Assembly (NCBI GenBank): GCA_045588485.1
Contig: JAZNEI010000034.1
Location: 1 to 51,631, forward strand
Direction: 5' to 3'
From: HGM04593 sp045588485
GTDB lineage: Bacteria > Bacteroidota > Bacteroidia > Bacteroidales > Bacteroidaceae
Length of the DNA stretch: 51,631 bases
Position numbers and translations under genes: made by a program. Positions 1 through 9,013 of this stretch are shown here, piece by piece (positions within the stretch are counted from its first letter, which is position 1; each line of letters begins with the position of its first letter). Below the pieces are notes generated by a model. It ran no database searches. It was not told the origin of the DNA and worked only from the letters and a program-made list of their open reading frames with translations.

Positions 1-1
1 C

Positions 2-67
2 GATGTTTTTTGGGTGCTGCGGAACTCGCTTCGCTCAAACATCCTCGCACTTAATCCAAAAAACATC
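2..67. repeat. Palindromic intergenic element
   Basis: GATGTTTTTTGG at 2-13 is perfectly complementary to CCAAAAAACATC at 56-67. The loop contains the string GGAACTCGCTTCGCTC, which I recall from intergenic repeats of Bacteroidales. That family link is from memory and unverified; the palindrome itself is directly visible. Confidence 0.55.
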
Positions 68-287
68 TACCATTTTACTAATTTTCCTATGGCGCACCAA
101 TGAACAACCTTATGATTTTATGAAAAGGTGGGCTTACTTTAATATTTTTGAGGTAAAGCTCGAAAATAGACTGCACTCGCTTTGAAAATTATTGAAGTGA
201 ACTTCATATTTCTCGCTCGTTTGCTAGTATTTTTGTTGTAAAAGTGGCAATATCAGCTTCGTCAATAGCACTTTTTGGGATTATTCT

Positions 288-309
288 ATTTTTATCGGAC
301 ACCAATAAT
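288..309 (-). repeat. 22-bp dispersed motif, left copy
   Basis: Read on the minus strand this is a 22-mer with core TATTGGTGTCCGATAAAA. It matches 51316-51337 at 21 of 22 positions and 51485-51506 at 19 of 22, both in the opposite orientation. It may be the end of an insertion element or a short intergenic repeat; no transposase is next to it. Confidence 0.6.
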
Positions 310-376
310 TTATATTAAGCGGAATAATTCGGGCACGCATAGTTCGTTAAACACCGAATAATTTCTCGAAAAAAAA

Positions 377-2224
377 TTATATTCCCATTTTCTTTATGAG
401 GTCGTTGCGTCCCATACGTTTTAGAGTGTCGCGCAACCGTTTGCGTTCCTCGGGTTTGTACCAGAAGAAAAACATTCTCTGAGCCTCCTTGTCACGCATA
501 GACCGTGCGCAGTATACCTTTTCATTGGTTTCAGGGTTTATACCTGTGTAATACATCTCTGTTGCCATTGTCATGGGTGTAGGGGTAAAATCCTGTACCT
601 GCTCGAGATGAAAATTCAGTTGGCGGGTCTCGGCTGCAAGTTCGGCCATACTCTCTATGGTGCTTCCGGGATGGCTGCTTATGAAATAGGGTATAAGCTG
701 CTGACGCAGGTTCCCGTCGCTGTTTATACGGTCGAAGATATGTTTGAACCGATGGAACAGAGCAAACGGCGGCTTACGCATAAGACGCAGCACATTGTCG
801 TTTGTGTGTTCGGGAGCTACTTTCAGACGGCCGCTTACGTGGTTCTTTATCAGTTCCTCGGTATATTGTGCCGATGCCTCGTCTATAGCCTTGTCGCCAC
901 TGCGGTGCAACAGCATATCGTATCTGACACCGCTTCCTATAAAACTCTTCTTAATCTGTGGCAGTGCGTCTACCTTTCGGTATAGTTCGAGTAGTGGAGT
1001 ATGGTCCATATTAAGATTGGGACATATTTTAGGCTGTATGCATGATGGACGCGAACATTTTGCACATGCGGCGCTATTGCGTCCACGCATCATATACATA
1101 TTGGCCGAGGGGCCTCCTAAATCGCTCAGATAGCCTTTAAAGTCGGGCAGCTTTGCTATCTCCTTCACCTCGCGTAAAATACTCTCCTCGCTTCTGTTAG
1201 CAATGAATTTGCCTTGATGAGCAGATATTGTACAGAATGCGCATCCGCCGAAGCAACCTCGGTGGATATTTACCGAGAATTTTATCATATCGTATGCGGG
1301 AATACGCTTTCCGTTGTATTTAGGGTGGGGCAGACGTGTATAGGGCAGGTCGAAGCTGTGGTCGAGCTGCTCGGTTGTCATTGTGGCAAAGGGTGGGTTT
1401 ATTACTACTGCTCCTTCGTTGCAAGGTTGTATCAGTCGATGGGCATTGACGCGGTTCGACTCTTTCTCTATTGCCAAGAAATTGGCTGCTTGTTTCTCTT
1501 TACTCTTTGCACACTCTTCGTGGGAGAACAGCAGGCTGTCATTATCGCCTTTGGTGACACTTCTGACAAGATGTCCCGTCTGTGGAATATCGGCTGTGAC
1601 CTCTCTTGCGCGTTGTGCTGTCATATACTCTGCACCGCTTGCCGAAAGTTCCTGTTGCAGTGCATCTACGATGGCAAGGATAGGCTGCTCGCCCATTCCG
1701 TATACTAAAATGTCAGCTTTACTATCGACAAGGATGCTCTTTTTCAGGCAATCCTGCCAATAGTCGTAGTGTGTGAAGCGGCGCATTGATGCCTCGATGC
1801 CGCCAATGAGCACCGGAGCATCGGGGAACAGACTCTTCACTGCATTGGCATACACTGTGGTGGCATATTCGGGACGCATACTGTGCTTGCCGTCGGGTGA
1901 GTAGGCATCCTCGCTGCGGAAACGCTTTGCAGCAGTGTATTTGTTTACCATCGAGTCCATGCAACCTGCCGAGATACCAAAGAAAAGACGCGGACGACCC
2001 ATCTTTTTGAAGTCGCGAAGGTCGTCCTGCCAGTTGGGTTGCGGAACTATTGCCACGCGCAATCCCTCGGCCTCTAAAAGTCGACCTATTACAGCCGCAC
2101 CGAAAGAGGGGTGGTCGACGTATGCGTCGCCACTGAATATGACAACGTCCATCTGCTCCCATCCGCGGGCTTGTGCCTCCTTGCGTGTGGTTGGCAGCCA
2201 ATTTGTGATTTTCCTCTCGCTCAT
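377..2224 (-). CDS. ygiQ: YgiQ family radical SAM protein
   Basis: A 615-residue protein of the YgiQ (UPF0313) family, predicted cytoplasmic radical-SAM enzymes of unresolved substrate. The radical-SAM cluster motif is CFGGCAFC (CX3CX2C) near residue 325. It is preceded by an N-terminal region typical of the family and followed by a Cys-rich stretch with CAKCSRPSC near residue 390. Length fits bacterial YgiQ proteins, which run about 600-740 residues. The start ATG overlaps the stop codon of the upstream 108-aa gene by one base (TAATG), which indicates translational coupling. It is the last gene of the minus-strand unit that contains porX and tsaE. Family assignment is firm; biochemical role is unknown. 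Confidence 0.93.
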   Translation of the reverse strand: MSERKITNWLPTTRKEAQARGWEQMDVVIFSGDAYVDHPSFGAAVIGRLLEAEGLRVAIVPQPNWQDDLRDFKKMGRPRLFFGISAGCMDSMVNKYTAAKRFRSEDAYSPDGKHSMRPEYATTVYANAVKSLFPDAPVLIGGIEASMRRFTHYDYWQDCLKKSILVDSKADILVYGMGEQPILAIVDALQQELSASGAEYMTAQRAREVTADIPQTGHLVRSVTKGDNDSLLFSHEECAKSKEKQAANFLAIEKESNRVNAHRLIQPCNEGAVVINPPFATMTTEQLDHSFDLPYTRLPHPKYNGKRIPAYDMIKFSVNIHRGCFGGCAFCTISAHQGKFIANRSEESILREVKEIAKLPDFKGYLSDLGGPSANMYMMRGRNSAACAKCSRPSCIQPKICPNLNMDHTPLLELYRKVDALPQIKKSFIGSGVRYDMLLHRSGDKAIDEASAQYTEELIKNHVSGRLKVAPEHTNDNVLRLMRKPPFALFHRFKHIFDRINSDGNLRQQLIPYFISSHPGSTIESMAELAAETRQLNFHLEQVQDFTPTPMTMATEMYYTGINPETNEKVYCARSMRDKEAQRMFFFWYKPEERKRLRDTLKRMGRNDLIKKMGI

Positions 2225-2550
2225 TATTCTTCGTCTGCGTTTGCAGCCTCTTCGTTCGGCAATTGTTCGGCTGTCCAGCTGTTGTAGCAGGCTATAAGGT
2301 TGCTTAGTCCAAGAGACTTCATATTATCGTCATAAAGAACAAGAGCCAGACGCAGAAGCGCCTTGCTGTCCTCGGCCTGCGATGCAATGAGTGAGCGTAC
2401 AGTGCAACGCAGTTTTTCGAGCGACTCCTCATCGACAATGCCCATGCTGTTTGCTATGCGCTCAAAAAGCGAGTATCTCTGTATTGTCAGCAGATGCTCT
2501 TCGTCTATCTCTATTGTTCTTGTTCCTGTGGCATTTGTGTTTATCCTCAT
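2224..2550 (-). CDS. Conserved hypothetical protein between tsaE and ygiQ
   Basis: A 108-residue soluble, acidic protein without signal peptide or membrane segment. The middle is mainly helical, with runs such as SLEKLRCTVRSLIASQ and SKALLRLALVLYDDN, and the C-terminus is acidic. I do not recognise a named family. It sits 18 bp downstream of tsaE, and its stop overlaps the ygiQ start, so it is almost certainly a real cotranscribed gene. No function can be inferred beyond this context. Confidence 0.75.
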   Translation of the reverse strand: MRINTNATGTRTIEIDEEHLLTIQRYSLFERIANSMGIVDEESLEKLRCTVRSLIASQAEDSKALLRLALVLYDDNMKSLGLSNLIACYNSWTAEQLPNEEAANADEE

Positions 2551-2568
2551 AATGCTATATGTTTGTAG

Positions 2569-2997
2569 TTATTCCATTGTTACTTTGCGTCGTCCTTCGG
2601 GAGTCTCTTCAATTGTAACTTTTACAGTCTCCTCGGGCAGAAGCTCTTCTATAAGCTCGGGCCATTCGATAAAGCAGTAGGCATTGCTGTAAAGATACTC
2701 CTCGTAGCCCATATTATAAACCTCGGCAATACTTTTTATCCTATAAAAATCGAAGTGGAAGATTGTATTACTGTCGGCATCTTCGTACTCGTTCACTATG
2801 GCAAAGGTGGGCGAGTTTATTGTATCCTCAACACCCATCGCATGGCAAACAGCCTTGATGAATGTTGTTTTTCCTGCTCCCATACTGCCGTAGAAGGCAA
2901 ATATGCGTCTGTTGCCCATCTTCTGTATAAACTCTTCGGCTGCAACAGCGTAGTTCTCGAGACTCTCTATTTCTATGATATGTTTTTCCATTGTCAA
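2569..2997 (-). CDS. tsaE: tRNA threonylcarbamoyladenosine biosynthesis ATPase TsaE
   Basis: TsaE is the P-loop ATPase that works with TsaB and TsaD to make N6-threonylcarbamoyladenosine at position 37 of ANN-decoding tRNAs in the cytoplasm. The 142-residue length matches the family. Walker A is GSMGAGKTTF near residues 38-47, followed by the switch-like SPTFAIVNEYE near residue 63 and FDFYRI. The Walker B-like region CFIEWPE is near residue 108. The ATG overlaps the porX stop by four bases (ATGA), so the two are translationally coupled. A second ATG two codons in gives MEKHIIEIE and is an alternative start. The assignment is secure. Confidence 0.95.
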   Translation of the reverse strand: MTMEKHIIEIESLENYAVAAEEFIQKMGNRRIFAFYGSMGAGKTTFIKAVCHAMGVEDTINSPTFAIVNEYEDADSNTIFHFDFYRIKSIAEVYNMGYEEYLYSNAYCFIEWPELIEELLPEETVKVTIEETPEGRRKVTME

Positions 2998-4544
2998 TTC
3001 TTCTTGGGTCTTAGTGTTATAAGTGGAACAAGCATCTCTTCGAGTGATATTCCACCATGCTGGAAGGTATCTTTATAGTACGATACGTAGTGGTTGTAGT
3101 TGTTGGGGTAGGCAAAAAAATCGTCACTCGTCGCAAATATGTAGCTTGTACTTACGTTGGGAGCAGGTAGCATTGCTTTCGCAGGCTCTCTTACCTCGAA
3201 TACCTCTTTGGGGTTGTAGTTCAGTGTCTTACCCAATTTGTATCGCAGGTTGGTGTTTGTGTTCTTGTCGCCAATAACCTTTATGGCATTGTTTACCTGT
3301 ACGCTGCCGTGGTCGGTGGTGATTATCACAGTGTAGTCGCTCTCGGCAAGATAGCGGAACAGACGTGTCACAGCCGAATGACGTATCCACGAGAGGGTTA
3401 TTGAGCGATAGGCAGCCTCGTCCGATGCAAGTTCTCGTACCATCATCGACTCGGTGCGTGCGTGCGAGAGCATATCAATGAAATTCATCACTAGGATGTT
3501 CAGGCTGTTGCCCTGTAGGTTGTTAATTGTATCTATGTATCTGTCGGCCAATGACGAGTTTATTACCTTGTTGTAAGAGAATGTATCGCGGCGGCGGTAT
3601 CGTGCAATCTGTGTCTCGATGAGCATCTTCTCGTTCAGATTCTTGCCCTCGTCCTCCTCCTCGTCGACCCACAGGTCGGGGTACATACTTTTTATTTGTG
3701 AGGGCATAAGGCCTGCAAATATGGCGTTACGTGCATACTGTGTTGCAGTTGGTAGGATGCTTGTGTAAAGCTCGTCTTCGATAGAAAAGTCGGCTCCAAT
3801 CTCATTGGCAAGCACACGCCATTGGTCGTAGCGGAAATTGTCTATCACAATAAGAAAAACTTTCTCGCCTCGGTCTATCAAGGGGAAAATGCGCTCGCGG
3901 AAAAGGTCGTGGCTCATCATTGGGCGCTCTTTGCGTTCGGCGGCCATCCATCGCATATAGTTCTTCTTTACGAAGCGGGCGAACATATTGTTTGCCTCTT
4001 CGCGTTGCGAAGCAAGCATCTCGCGCATGCTGTTGTCGGTATTTTCAAGTTCAAACTCCCAATAGACAAGTTTACGGTATACATCTATCCAGTCCTCTAT
4101 TGTTAGTGAATCGGATATCTGCATTCCCAATTTGCCGAAATTCTGCTGATAGGCGCTATTGGTCTTTTCGGTGACAATCTCGCGCTGATGGATGTTTTTC
4201 TTCAGTGCCAGCAGAATCTGGTTGGGATTGACCGGTTTTATAAGATAGTCTGCTATCTTGGAGCCTATTGCCTGCTCCATAATATCCTCCTCTTCGCTCT
4301 TTGTAACCATTACCACCGGTGTGGCGGGCAAAATCTCTTTTATCCGTACAAGTGTCTCCAAACCACTGAGACCCGGCATATTCTCGTCAAGCAGCACAAG
4401 GTCGAATGTCTCCTCTTTGCAGGCCTCTATTGCATCAAGGCCGTTGGTTACACGTGTCACCTCGTAACCTTTGCCTTGCAGAAATATTATGTGGGCGTTA
4501 AGCAACTCAATCTCGTCATCGGCCCAAAGTAATCGGTATGCCAT
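2994..4544 (-). CDS. porX: T9SS response regulator PorX (receiver-PglZ)
   Basis: A 516-residue two-domain regulator. Residues 1-120 are a CheY-like receiver with acidic pair ADDE, phospho-acceptor Asp in LVLLDENMPG and Lys in YLIKPVNP. Residues about 200-510 are a PglZ/alkaline-phosphatase-superfamily domain, with metal-site motifs VIDNFRYDQW, a Thr in LPTATQYARN, FIDMLSHAR and TTDHGSVQV. This architecture is that of PorX, which with the kinase PorY controls type IX secretion genes in Porphyromonas gingivalis and has phosphodiesterase activity. No porY is in the window. The gene lies 15 bp downstream of the PorW/SprE-like lipoprotein and overlaps tsaE. All key residues appear intact. Confidence 0.93.
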   Translation of the reverse strand: MAYRLLWADDEIELLNAHIIFLQGKGYEVTRVTNGLDAIEACKEETFDLVLLDENMPGLSGLETLVRIKEILPATPVVMVTKSEEEDIMEQAIGSKIADYLIKPVNPNQILLALKKNIHQREIVTEKTNSAYQQNFGKLGMQISDSLTIEDWIDVYRKLVYWEFELENTDNSMREMLASQREEANNMFARFVKKNYMRWMAAERKERPMMSHDLFRERIFPLIDRGEKVFLIVIDNFRYDQWRVLANEIGADFSIEDELYTSILPTATQYARNAIFAGLMPSQIKSMYPDLWVDEEEDEGKNLNEKMLIETQIARYRRRDTFSYNKVINSSLADRYIDTINNLQGNSLNILVMNFIDMLSHARTESMMVRELASDEAAYRSITLSWIRHSAVTRLFRYLAESDYTVIITTDHGSVQVNNAIKVIGDKNTNTNLRYKLGKTLNYNPKEVFEVREPAKAMLPAPNVSTSYIFATSDDFFAYPNNYNHYVSYYKDTFQHGGISLEEMLVPLITLRPKKN

Positions 4545-4559
4545 AATCGGTTATATTTT

Positions 4560-7433
4560 TTACAACGCTCTATTGTCGTCGCTATTGTTCTTACTATCGC
4601 TATTTTCGCTATTGTTGTTATTCTCTTCGGCTTTCTCCTCCAATGGCTCGTCGAGTGTGTAACCATCAATCTCGGGCTCGGGAATCGAAAGCAGATGCTC
4701 CTCGTAGAATCTTGTATAATCGTCAAAGGTATAGTATTTTAATAACAATTCAAGATTCGATTTTGATATGATAAGGCTGGTTATTCCATCGAGCAGTGTT
4801 GCCATTTGACTATTGCCATAAAGACGTTTACGGTACACGAATGTCTCGTCGAAACTCAAGAACTCTTTAACCTCTAAAAGTGTAATCTTGGCCTGTCTGT
4901 TGAATTCCATTGTGAAGTTACGCACCATATAACGCGAGAAGTTGTGTCGTGCCATTTCGAAAAGCAGACGTTTTTCGTCGAGTGAGTCGTTGGGGAACGC
5001 AAGCACAAAATAGTAAGGTTCGTTACGCTCGGCGCTGAAGCCCGGCACGCTGTCGGTATCTCCCTTTATCGTACCATCGAGTCGTCGGTCCCATATAGAT
5101 GTGGATATTCCGCTGTGCAATAAGCGCCCCTCCTTGATGCCCGTACCAATTTCTGTTGCTATCCCTGCTACCGTGTCGTTTGGGAATACTTTCAGCAGTG
5201 TGTCAAGTGCCGCAAGTGCCTCCTCCTGTCTGCCCGAGTAGAGTTTTGACAATGCATCAATGAACATAAAACGCGAACGATGTGCCCCTTTGGGGTACTT
5301 ATATGCTGCGTATCTGTTGTTATCTATAGCTTTGTCATAGTCGGCTTTGCAGTAGCTTTCGTATGTTTCTACATATATCGAGTCCTCTTTGTGGTGCTTT
5401 GTGGCTACACTTTCGAAGAAGTCGGGCTCCTGTATGCGCTTTGTGTTTATGCTGTCGGGATATTGTGTGATAAGCAGGTTCTTGTATAGCTCGGCTTTTT
5501 CCTGCTCGTCCCAACGTGATGAGCATAGGAACAGATGGTAATATACGTCGGCCATACGACTATATTGTGGATACTCGTACACCAATCGTTCCCAATGACT
5601 CATCGCCAGCTCCTTATCTCCAAGTTTGCCTTCGAAGATTGTTGCAGCATCAAAGAGTGCGTTGCTTAGGCTTGTGTGCATCTGCTGCTTGCTCTCCTCG
5701 GTTCGTGGTATCTGTTGCAGCCAATATTCGCGTGTCGTCGGGTCGGTTGAAAGAGTGTCCGATAATGTCTCATCTATTATCGTTGTCGAGTCATTCAACA
5801 GTGAGTCGGTTGCAAGCGCATCGCCTGATAGTGTACTGTCCGAAACAACGGTGTCGTTCGATGCTATTGTGATGTTCTCTCTGCTCAGTCGCCAGAAATC
5901 TTTCAGTTTGCGGTCGCCCCAGCTCTTCTTAAAATTGTTTATGCCTGACGATACAAGCTGCGGATTGTAGAAGTACCATTGAATATTTGCTGTCGGCTGT
6001 AGGTTGGTACTCATATTGGCTGCTGTGTTGGCATTATCAAGCTCGCTTCCTTTTTCGGCTTTGCGCTGCTCCTTTTCGATATACTCTTGCAGTTCTTTCT
6101 CGAACTCGGCCTGCTCAATCTTCTTGTCAATCTCGACCGATAGGCTGCTTTCGTCCATACGGCTCCATTGCAGAAGCTCGCTGTTCTTCTCTATAATATC
6201 GGTGTGAGGGGCAAGCTCTCCGAGAATCTCGGAGCGTTGCTTATATATCGCTGACTCCTCGTCTTCACTTTTTATTATGCCCAATGCCTCTTTGTAGTTG
6301 TTTCCCGATTTCGAGAATTTCTGCTGCTCCCAATATATATGAGCCAATGACAGATGCAACATTCCCTTACCGTATCCGCTTGACTGTCCCTTGACAAGTC
6401 CTGTCTCATAGGCGCGGATAGCCTGCAACGTATCTTTTGCACTAAGATGCACATTGCCAAGAGCATAATAGAGCTGTGACAGATACTCCTTGTTCTTGTC
6501 GGCTTTTATCATGCTTTCGAGCTTTCGTATAATTTTACGCTTCTCTTTGCCGGTCATTGTCTCGGTCTGTCTTATGCGGGCATTTATCTCAAGCTCGTAT
6601 GGCGGACTTTGTGATATTACCTTTGAATAGGCGTTGAAAGCCTCTTTGTTGTTCCCAAGATGTTGCTGTATCTGTCCCAAAAGGTAATACTCTCGGGCGC
6701 GTTCGATAGGGCCTATACCTTTACGTTTTATAGCCTTCTCGATATGTGGAACAGCCTCTTCATAACGCTCCTGATGTATAAGCATATTGGCATTGGCATG
6801 TGCCAATGTGCTGCCAAGAGAGGATGGCAGGCTGTCGCGCTTTATGCGTGATATAAGGTCCTCGGCCTCGTACAGCCATCCAAGCTCGGCATAGCACTGT
6901 GCAAGGCCTATTCTTGCAGCGGCAAGCACTTTTGGGTTGTTCTCGTACAGACGGCTTATGTATATGTATGTTCCGGCCGCTTCGGTAAATTCTCCTTTTT
7001 GAAATTGTGCCTCGGCCATCATCATCCAGGCATGCCACAGGAACGGGTTAAATTCGCGCTGTGCATAGAAACGTTTCTTTTTCTCGGTGAGTTTCTTGCC
7101 GGCCTCGCGACGCGGTTTGCGCTTTATCGAGTGGTTCTTGATGGCTTTCTGTGATTTTTCTATTGCTTTGTCATAGTCGCTCTTGCCCATCTCCTTAGTG
7201 CTCTTGTCGCTTACTATAAGCAGGGGAAGCTGCTCCAGGAAATTATCCTTGTGTCCTTTTAGTTGGGCATCGTATCCTTTCTTGAATGCAACATTGCCAT
7301 TGTAGAAGGTGTTGTATCGGGCAAAGAATGAGTGATACATACGTGTCTGAGCCGTATTCTTTTTACGGCTGGCACATCCGCTTATGGTAATAAGCAGGAG
7401 AAACAGAAATGTATATTGGAAATATCTTTTCAC
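4560..7433 (-). CDS. porW: T9SS-associated TPR lipoprotein PorW/SprE
   Basis: A 957-residue lipoprotein. The N-terminal signal ends in LLLITISGC with the lipidated Cys at residue 20. Many tetratricopeptide-like helical pairs follow (residues about 100-400 and again 590-760), for example FLWHAWMMMAEAQFQKGEF and GIGPIERAREYYLLGQIQQ. The C-terminus is a low-complexity Asn/Ser/Asp tail. The N-terminal block and overall layout match PorW of P. gingivalis and SprE of Flavobacterium, an envelope lipoprotein needed for type IX secretion and, in gliders, motility. It precedes porX by 15 bp, consistent with that role. I am confident of the family; exact equivalence to PorW is inferred from layout. Confidence 0.87.
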   Translation of the reverse strand: MKRYFQYTFLFLLLITISGCASRKKNTAQTRMYHSFFARYNTFYNGNVAFKKGYDAQLKGHKDNFLEQLPLLIVSDKSTKEMGKSDYDKAIEKSQKAIKNHSIKRKPRREAGKKLTEKKKRFYAQREFNPFLWHAWMMMAEAQFQKGEFTEAAGTYIYISRLYENNPKVLAAARIGLAQCYAELGWLYEAEDLISRIKRDSLPSSLGSTLAHANANMLIHQERYEEAVPHIEKAIKRKGIGPIERAREYYLLGQIQQHLGNNKEAFNAYSKVISQSPPYELEINARIRQTETMTGKEKRKIIRKLESMIKADKNKEYLSQLYYALGNVHLSAKDTLQAIRAYETGLVKGQSSGYGKGMLHLSLAHIYWEQQKFSKSGNNYKEALGIIKSEDEESAIYKQRSEILGELAPHTDIIEKNSELLQWSRMDESSLSVEIDKKIEQAEFEKELQEYIEKEQRKAEKGSELDNANTAANMSTNLQPTANIQWYFYNPQLVSSGINNFKKSWGDRKLKDFWRLSRENITIASNDTVVSDSTLSGDALATDSLLNDSTTIIDETLSDTLSTDPTTREYWLQQIPRTEESKQQMHTSLSNALFDAATIFEGKLGDKELAMSHWERLVYEYPQYSRMADVYYHLFLCSSRWDEQEKAELYKNLLITQYPDSINTKRIQEPDFFESVATKHHKEDSIYVETYESYCKADYDKAIDNNRYAAYKYPKGAHRSRFMFIDALSKLYSGRQEEALAALDTLLKVFPNDTVAGIATEIGTGIKEGRLLHSGISTSIWDRRLDGTIKGDTDSVPGFSAERNEPYYFVLAFPNDSLDEKRLLFEMARHNFSRYMVRNFTMEFNRQAKITLLEVKEFLSFDETFVYRKRLYGNSQMATLLDGITSLIISKSNLELLLKYYTFDDYTRFYEEHLLSIPEPEIDGYTLDEPLEEKAEENNNNSENSDSKNNSDDNRAL

Positions 7434-7475
7434 AGTAGCAGTCTATAACAATAATATAACTGAAAAAATGTACGT

Positions 7476-8285
7476 TTATTGTGTCACTCTGCATCTTGGC
7501 GGTAAACAACGGCACACAGCATATATTGCCACAGTGCATAGTACAATAGTTGCACCCGACGGAATGTCGGCAAGGTACGAGATAAAAAGTCCTGTCACCG
7601 AAGCTCCGAAGCCTATTGGTATCGATAGCAGCACTATTCTGCCATAACTGCGCGAGAAGAGCATTGCTGTCATTACAGGTACGGTGAGCATTGATATAAC
7701 CAACACAACTCCAATGAGACGCAACGATGAAACAACGGTAACAGCCGTCAGTGTCATCATTAACGATTCGATAAACAGCACCGGCACTCCTCGCGAGGCA
7801 GCAAACTCCCTATCAAAAGCCACCGATACTATTCCGCGATGCATAAAAACATATACTCCCGACAATATCAGTGCTATAAATGTCAAGATGGTTATATCGG
7901 TCGGTGTCACAGTGAGTATATTGCCGAAAAGATAGGTCGATAGTTGCGATGAGTAGCCTGGAGTCATAAAACTGAATATTATTCCCAACGACATACCCAC
8001 AATCCAGAAAAGTGCTATAGCCGAGTCTTCATGAAGACGCTGTTTGCTTCCCATCCATTGAACCCCAAGAGCCGAACCTATTGCAAAGAGCATTGCGCTA
8101 AGCAGCGGACTTATGCCTAAATATAGTCCTAATCCTACACCGCCAAACGATGCGTGTGTTATGCCACCACTGATTAATACCAATCGTCGGGTAACAATGT
8201 ATGTCCCCGATATTGCACAGGCGATGCTGGTGAGCAGGCAACCGACAAGAGCATTCTGGAAAAATTGGTATTCTAATATCTCCAT
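7476..8285 (-). CDS. Metal ABC transporter permease (ZnuB/MntB family)
   Basis: A 269-residue integral membrane protein of the ABC-3 family, which imports zinc, manganese or iron across the inner membrane. About eight hydrophobic segments are visible. The family signatures include GTYIVTRRLVLISGGITHASFG near residue 27 (the conserved Gly-Gly-Ile-Thr-His region) and SSLRLIGVVLVISMLTVPV near residue 185. Length matches ZnuB (about 260). Neither the ATPase nor the substrate-binding protein is in the window, so those partners must lie elsewhere. It is 42 bp upstream of porW and 5 bp downstream of a His/Cys-rich protein, in one operon. The metal cannot be read from the sequence. Confidence 0.88.
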   Translation of the reverse strand: MEILEYQFFQNALVGCLLTSIACAISGTYIVTRRLVLISGGITHASFGGVGLGLYLGISPLLSAMLFAIGSALGVQWMGSKQRLHEDSAIALFWIVGMSLGIIFSFMTPGYSSQLSTYLFGNILTVTPTDITILTFIALILSGVYVFMHRGIVSVAFDREFAASRGVPVLFIESLMMTLTAVTVVSSLRLIGVVLVISMLTVPVMTAMLFSRSYGRIVLLSIPIGFGASVTGLFISYLADIPSGATIVLCTVAIYAVCRCLPPRCRVTQ

Positions 8286-8290
8286 AGCAG

Positions 8291-8665
8291 TTATTGCAAC
8301 ATCAGAAGTACTTCGTCCTTAACCTGTGAGGGCAGAGCAATCTGTCGTGTTTGCAGACATTTTATCCACTGCTCGACCTCATTTTCTTGCATTGTATAAA
8401 GCACATGACGAAACTCTTCGGCCTCCTCTTCGGTGTATTCATCCTCGCCACGCTCTTTGTAGCGGTCGAGTTCTTCATCGTCGAAATAGAGGTTGCTGTT
8501 GTCGTAACCCTTGTCGCATACGGTGTGACGGCCGCAGCACACGCCATCGGGAGTGTCGTGATGATGGTCGTGGTGGTCGGCTATGGGACCACGCAGTTTG
8601 TTGAACAGGTAATATGTAGCCAAAAGCAACACACAGATTATTATAAGCAAAATGGTCTCGGTCAT
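8291..8665 (-). CDS. Small membrane protein with His-rich and Cys motifs
   Basis: A 124-residue protein with one N-terminal membrane helix (residues 3-20, ILLIIICVLLLATYYLF). The linker is His/Asp-rich (DHHDHHHD, residues 31-38), followed by CCGRHTVC near residues 44-51, then an acidic helical tail with DDEELDRYK and VEQWIKCLQTRQIALP. I recall similar Bacteroidales proteins sharing the CCG-H-VC and DDEELDRY motifs, often labelled only as hypothetical. The His/Asp/Cys cluster could bind a metal, which fits the metal permease gene that starts 5 bp downstream in the same operon. A role in metal delivery is inference. It is the first gene of the minus-strand unit. Confidence 0.78.
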   Translation of the reverse strand: MTETILLIIICVLLLATYYLFNKLRGPIADHHDHHHDTPDGVCCGRHTVCDKGYDNSNLYFDDEELDRYKERGEDEYTEEEAEEFRHVLYTMQENEVEQWIKCLQTRQIALPSQVKDEVLLMLQ

Positions 8666-9013
8666 AAATCCTTTTTTATTTATGTTGTATATTTAAAAAT
8701 ACGCGCACGCGAATAACAGTGCGAATTTATAAAATAAATTCTGAAGCTCTTTAAATTTATATCGCCAAATTTTTTATATAGCAAAAATAGGTTCTGTTTT
8801 TATCTTTTTAAGGGTGTATGGCAGGCTATATAACTGTTAAAAATAGCTTTTTGTATATTACAACTGTACCAAAGTTATAAAGTGTCTTAATCTATGGACT
8901 ATAATAAGCTGTTAGTTAAATAATGCAAAAAAAACGCAATTGTATCATTTTTTTTTGACTATTCACATATATTTGTGCGTCAACCAATAAAAGTAACATA
9001 AAATCTATAAGCT
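8666..9013. other. Intergenic region between divergent genes
   Basis: This 348-bp AT-rich stretch separates the minus-strand porW/porX unit from a plus-strand lipoprotein gene. On the minus strand TATTTTTG (plus coordinates 8782-8789) could be a -7 element for the 8665 gene, but no matching -33 box is clear. On the plus strand TATATTTG at 8968-8975 is a better candidate for the 9014 gene. I see no RNA gene or repeat. Confidence 0.5.
8968..8975 (+). promoter_or_regulatory. Candidate promoter -7 element
   Basis: TATATTTG is a perfect match to the Bacteroidetes sigma-ABfr -7 consensus TAnnTTTG and lies 38 bp before the ATG at 9014. A T-rich TTTTG tract upstream (8953-8957) is too close to be a standard -33 box, so only the -7 element is well supported. 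Confidence 0.45.

Larger units (their letters stand above)
1..376. other. Gene-free left edge with repeats
   Basis: I see no convincing gene here. A 60-codon open frame covers 3-185, but it lies across a palindrome and has no recognisable product. The stretch holds a 12-bp inverted repeat (2-13 with 56-67) and one copy of the 22-bp motif found again, inverted, at the right end (288-309). The rest is AT-rich sequence downstream of the ygiQ stop codon. Confidence 0.6.

Noticed and set aside
3..185. 60-codon open frame at the left edge
   Set aside because: It runs through a palindromic repeat, has no recognisable domain or promoter, and looks like chance.
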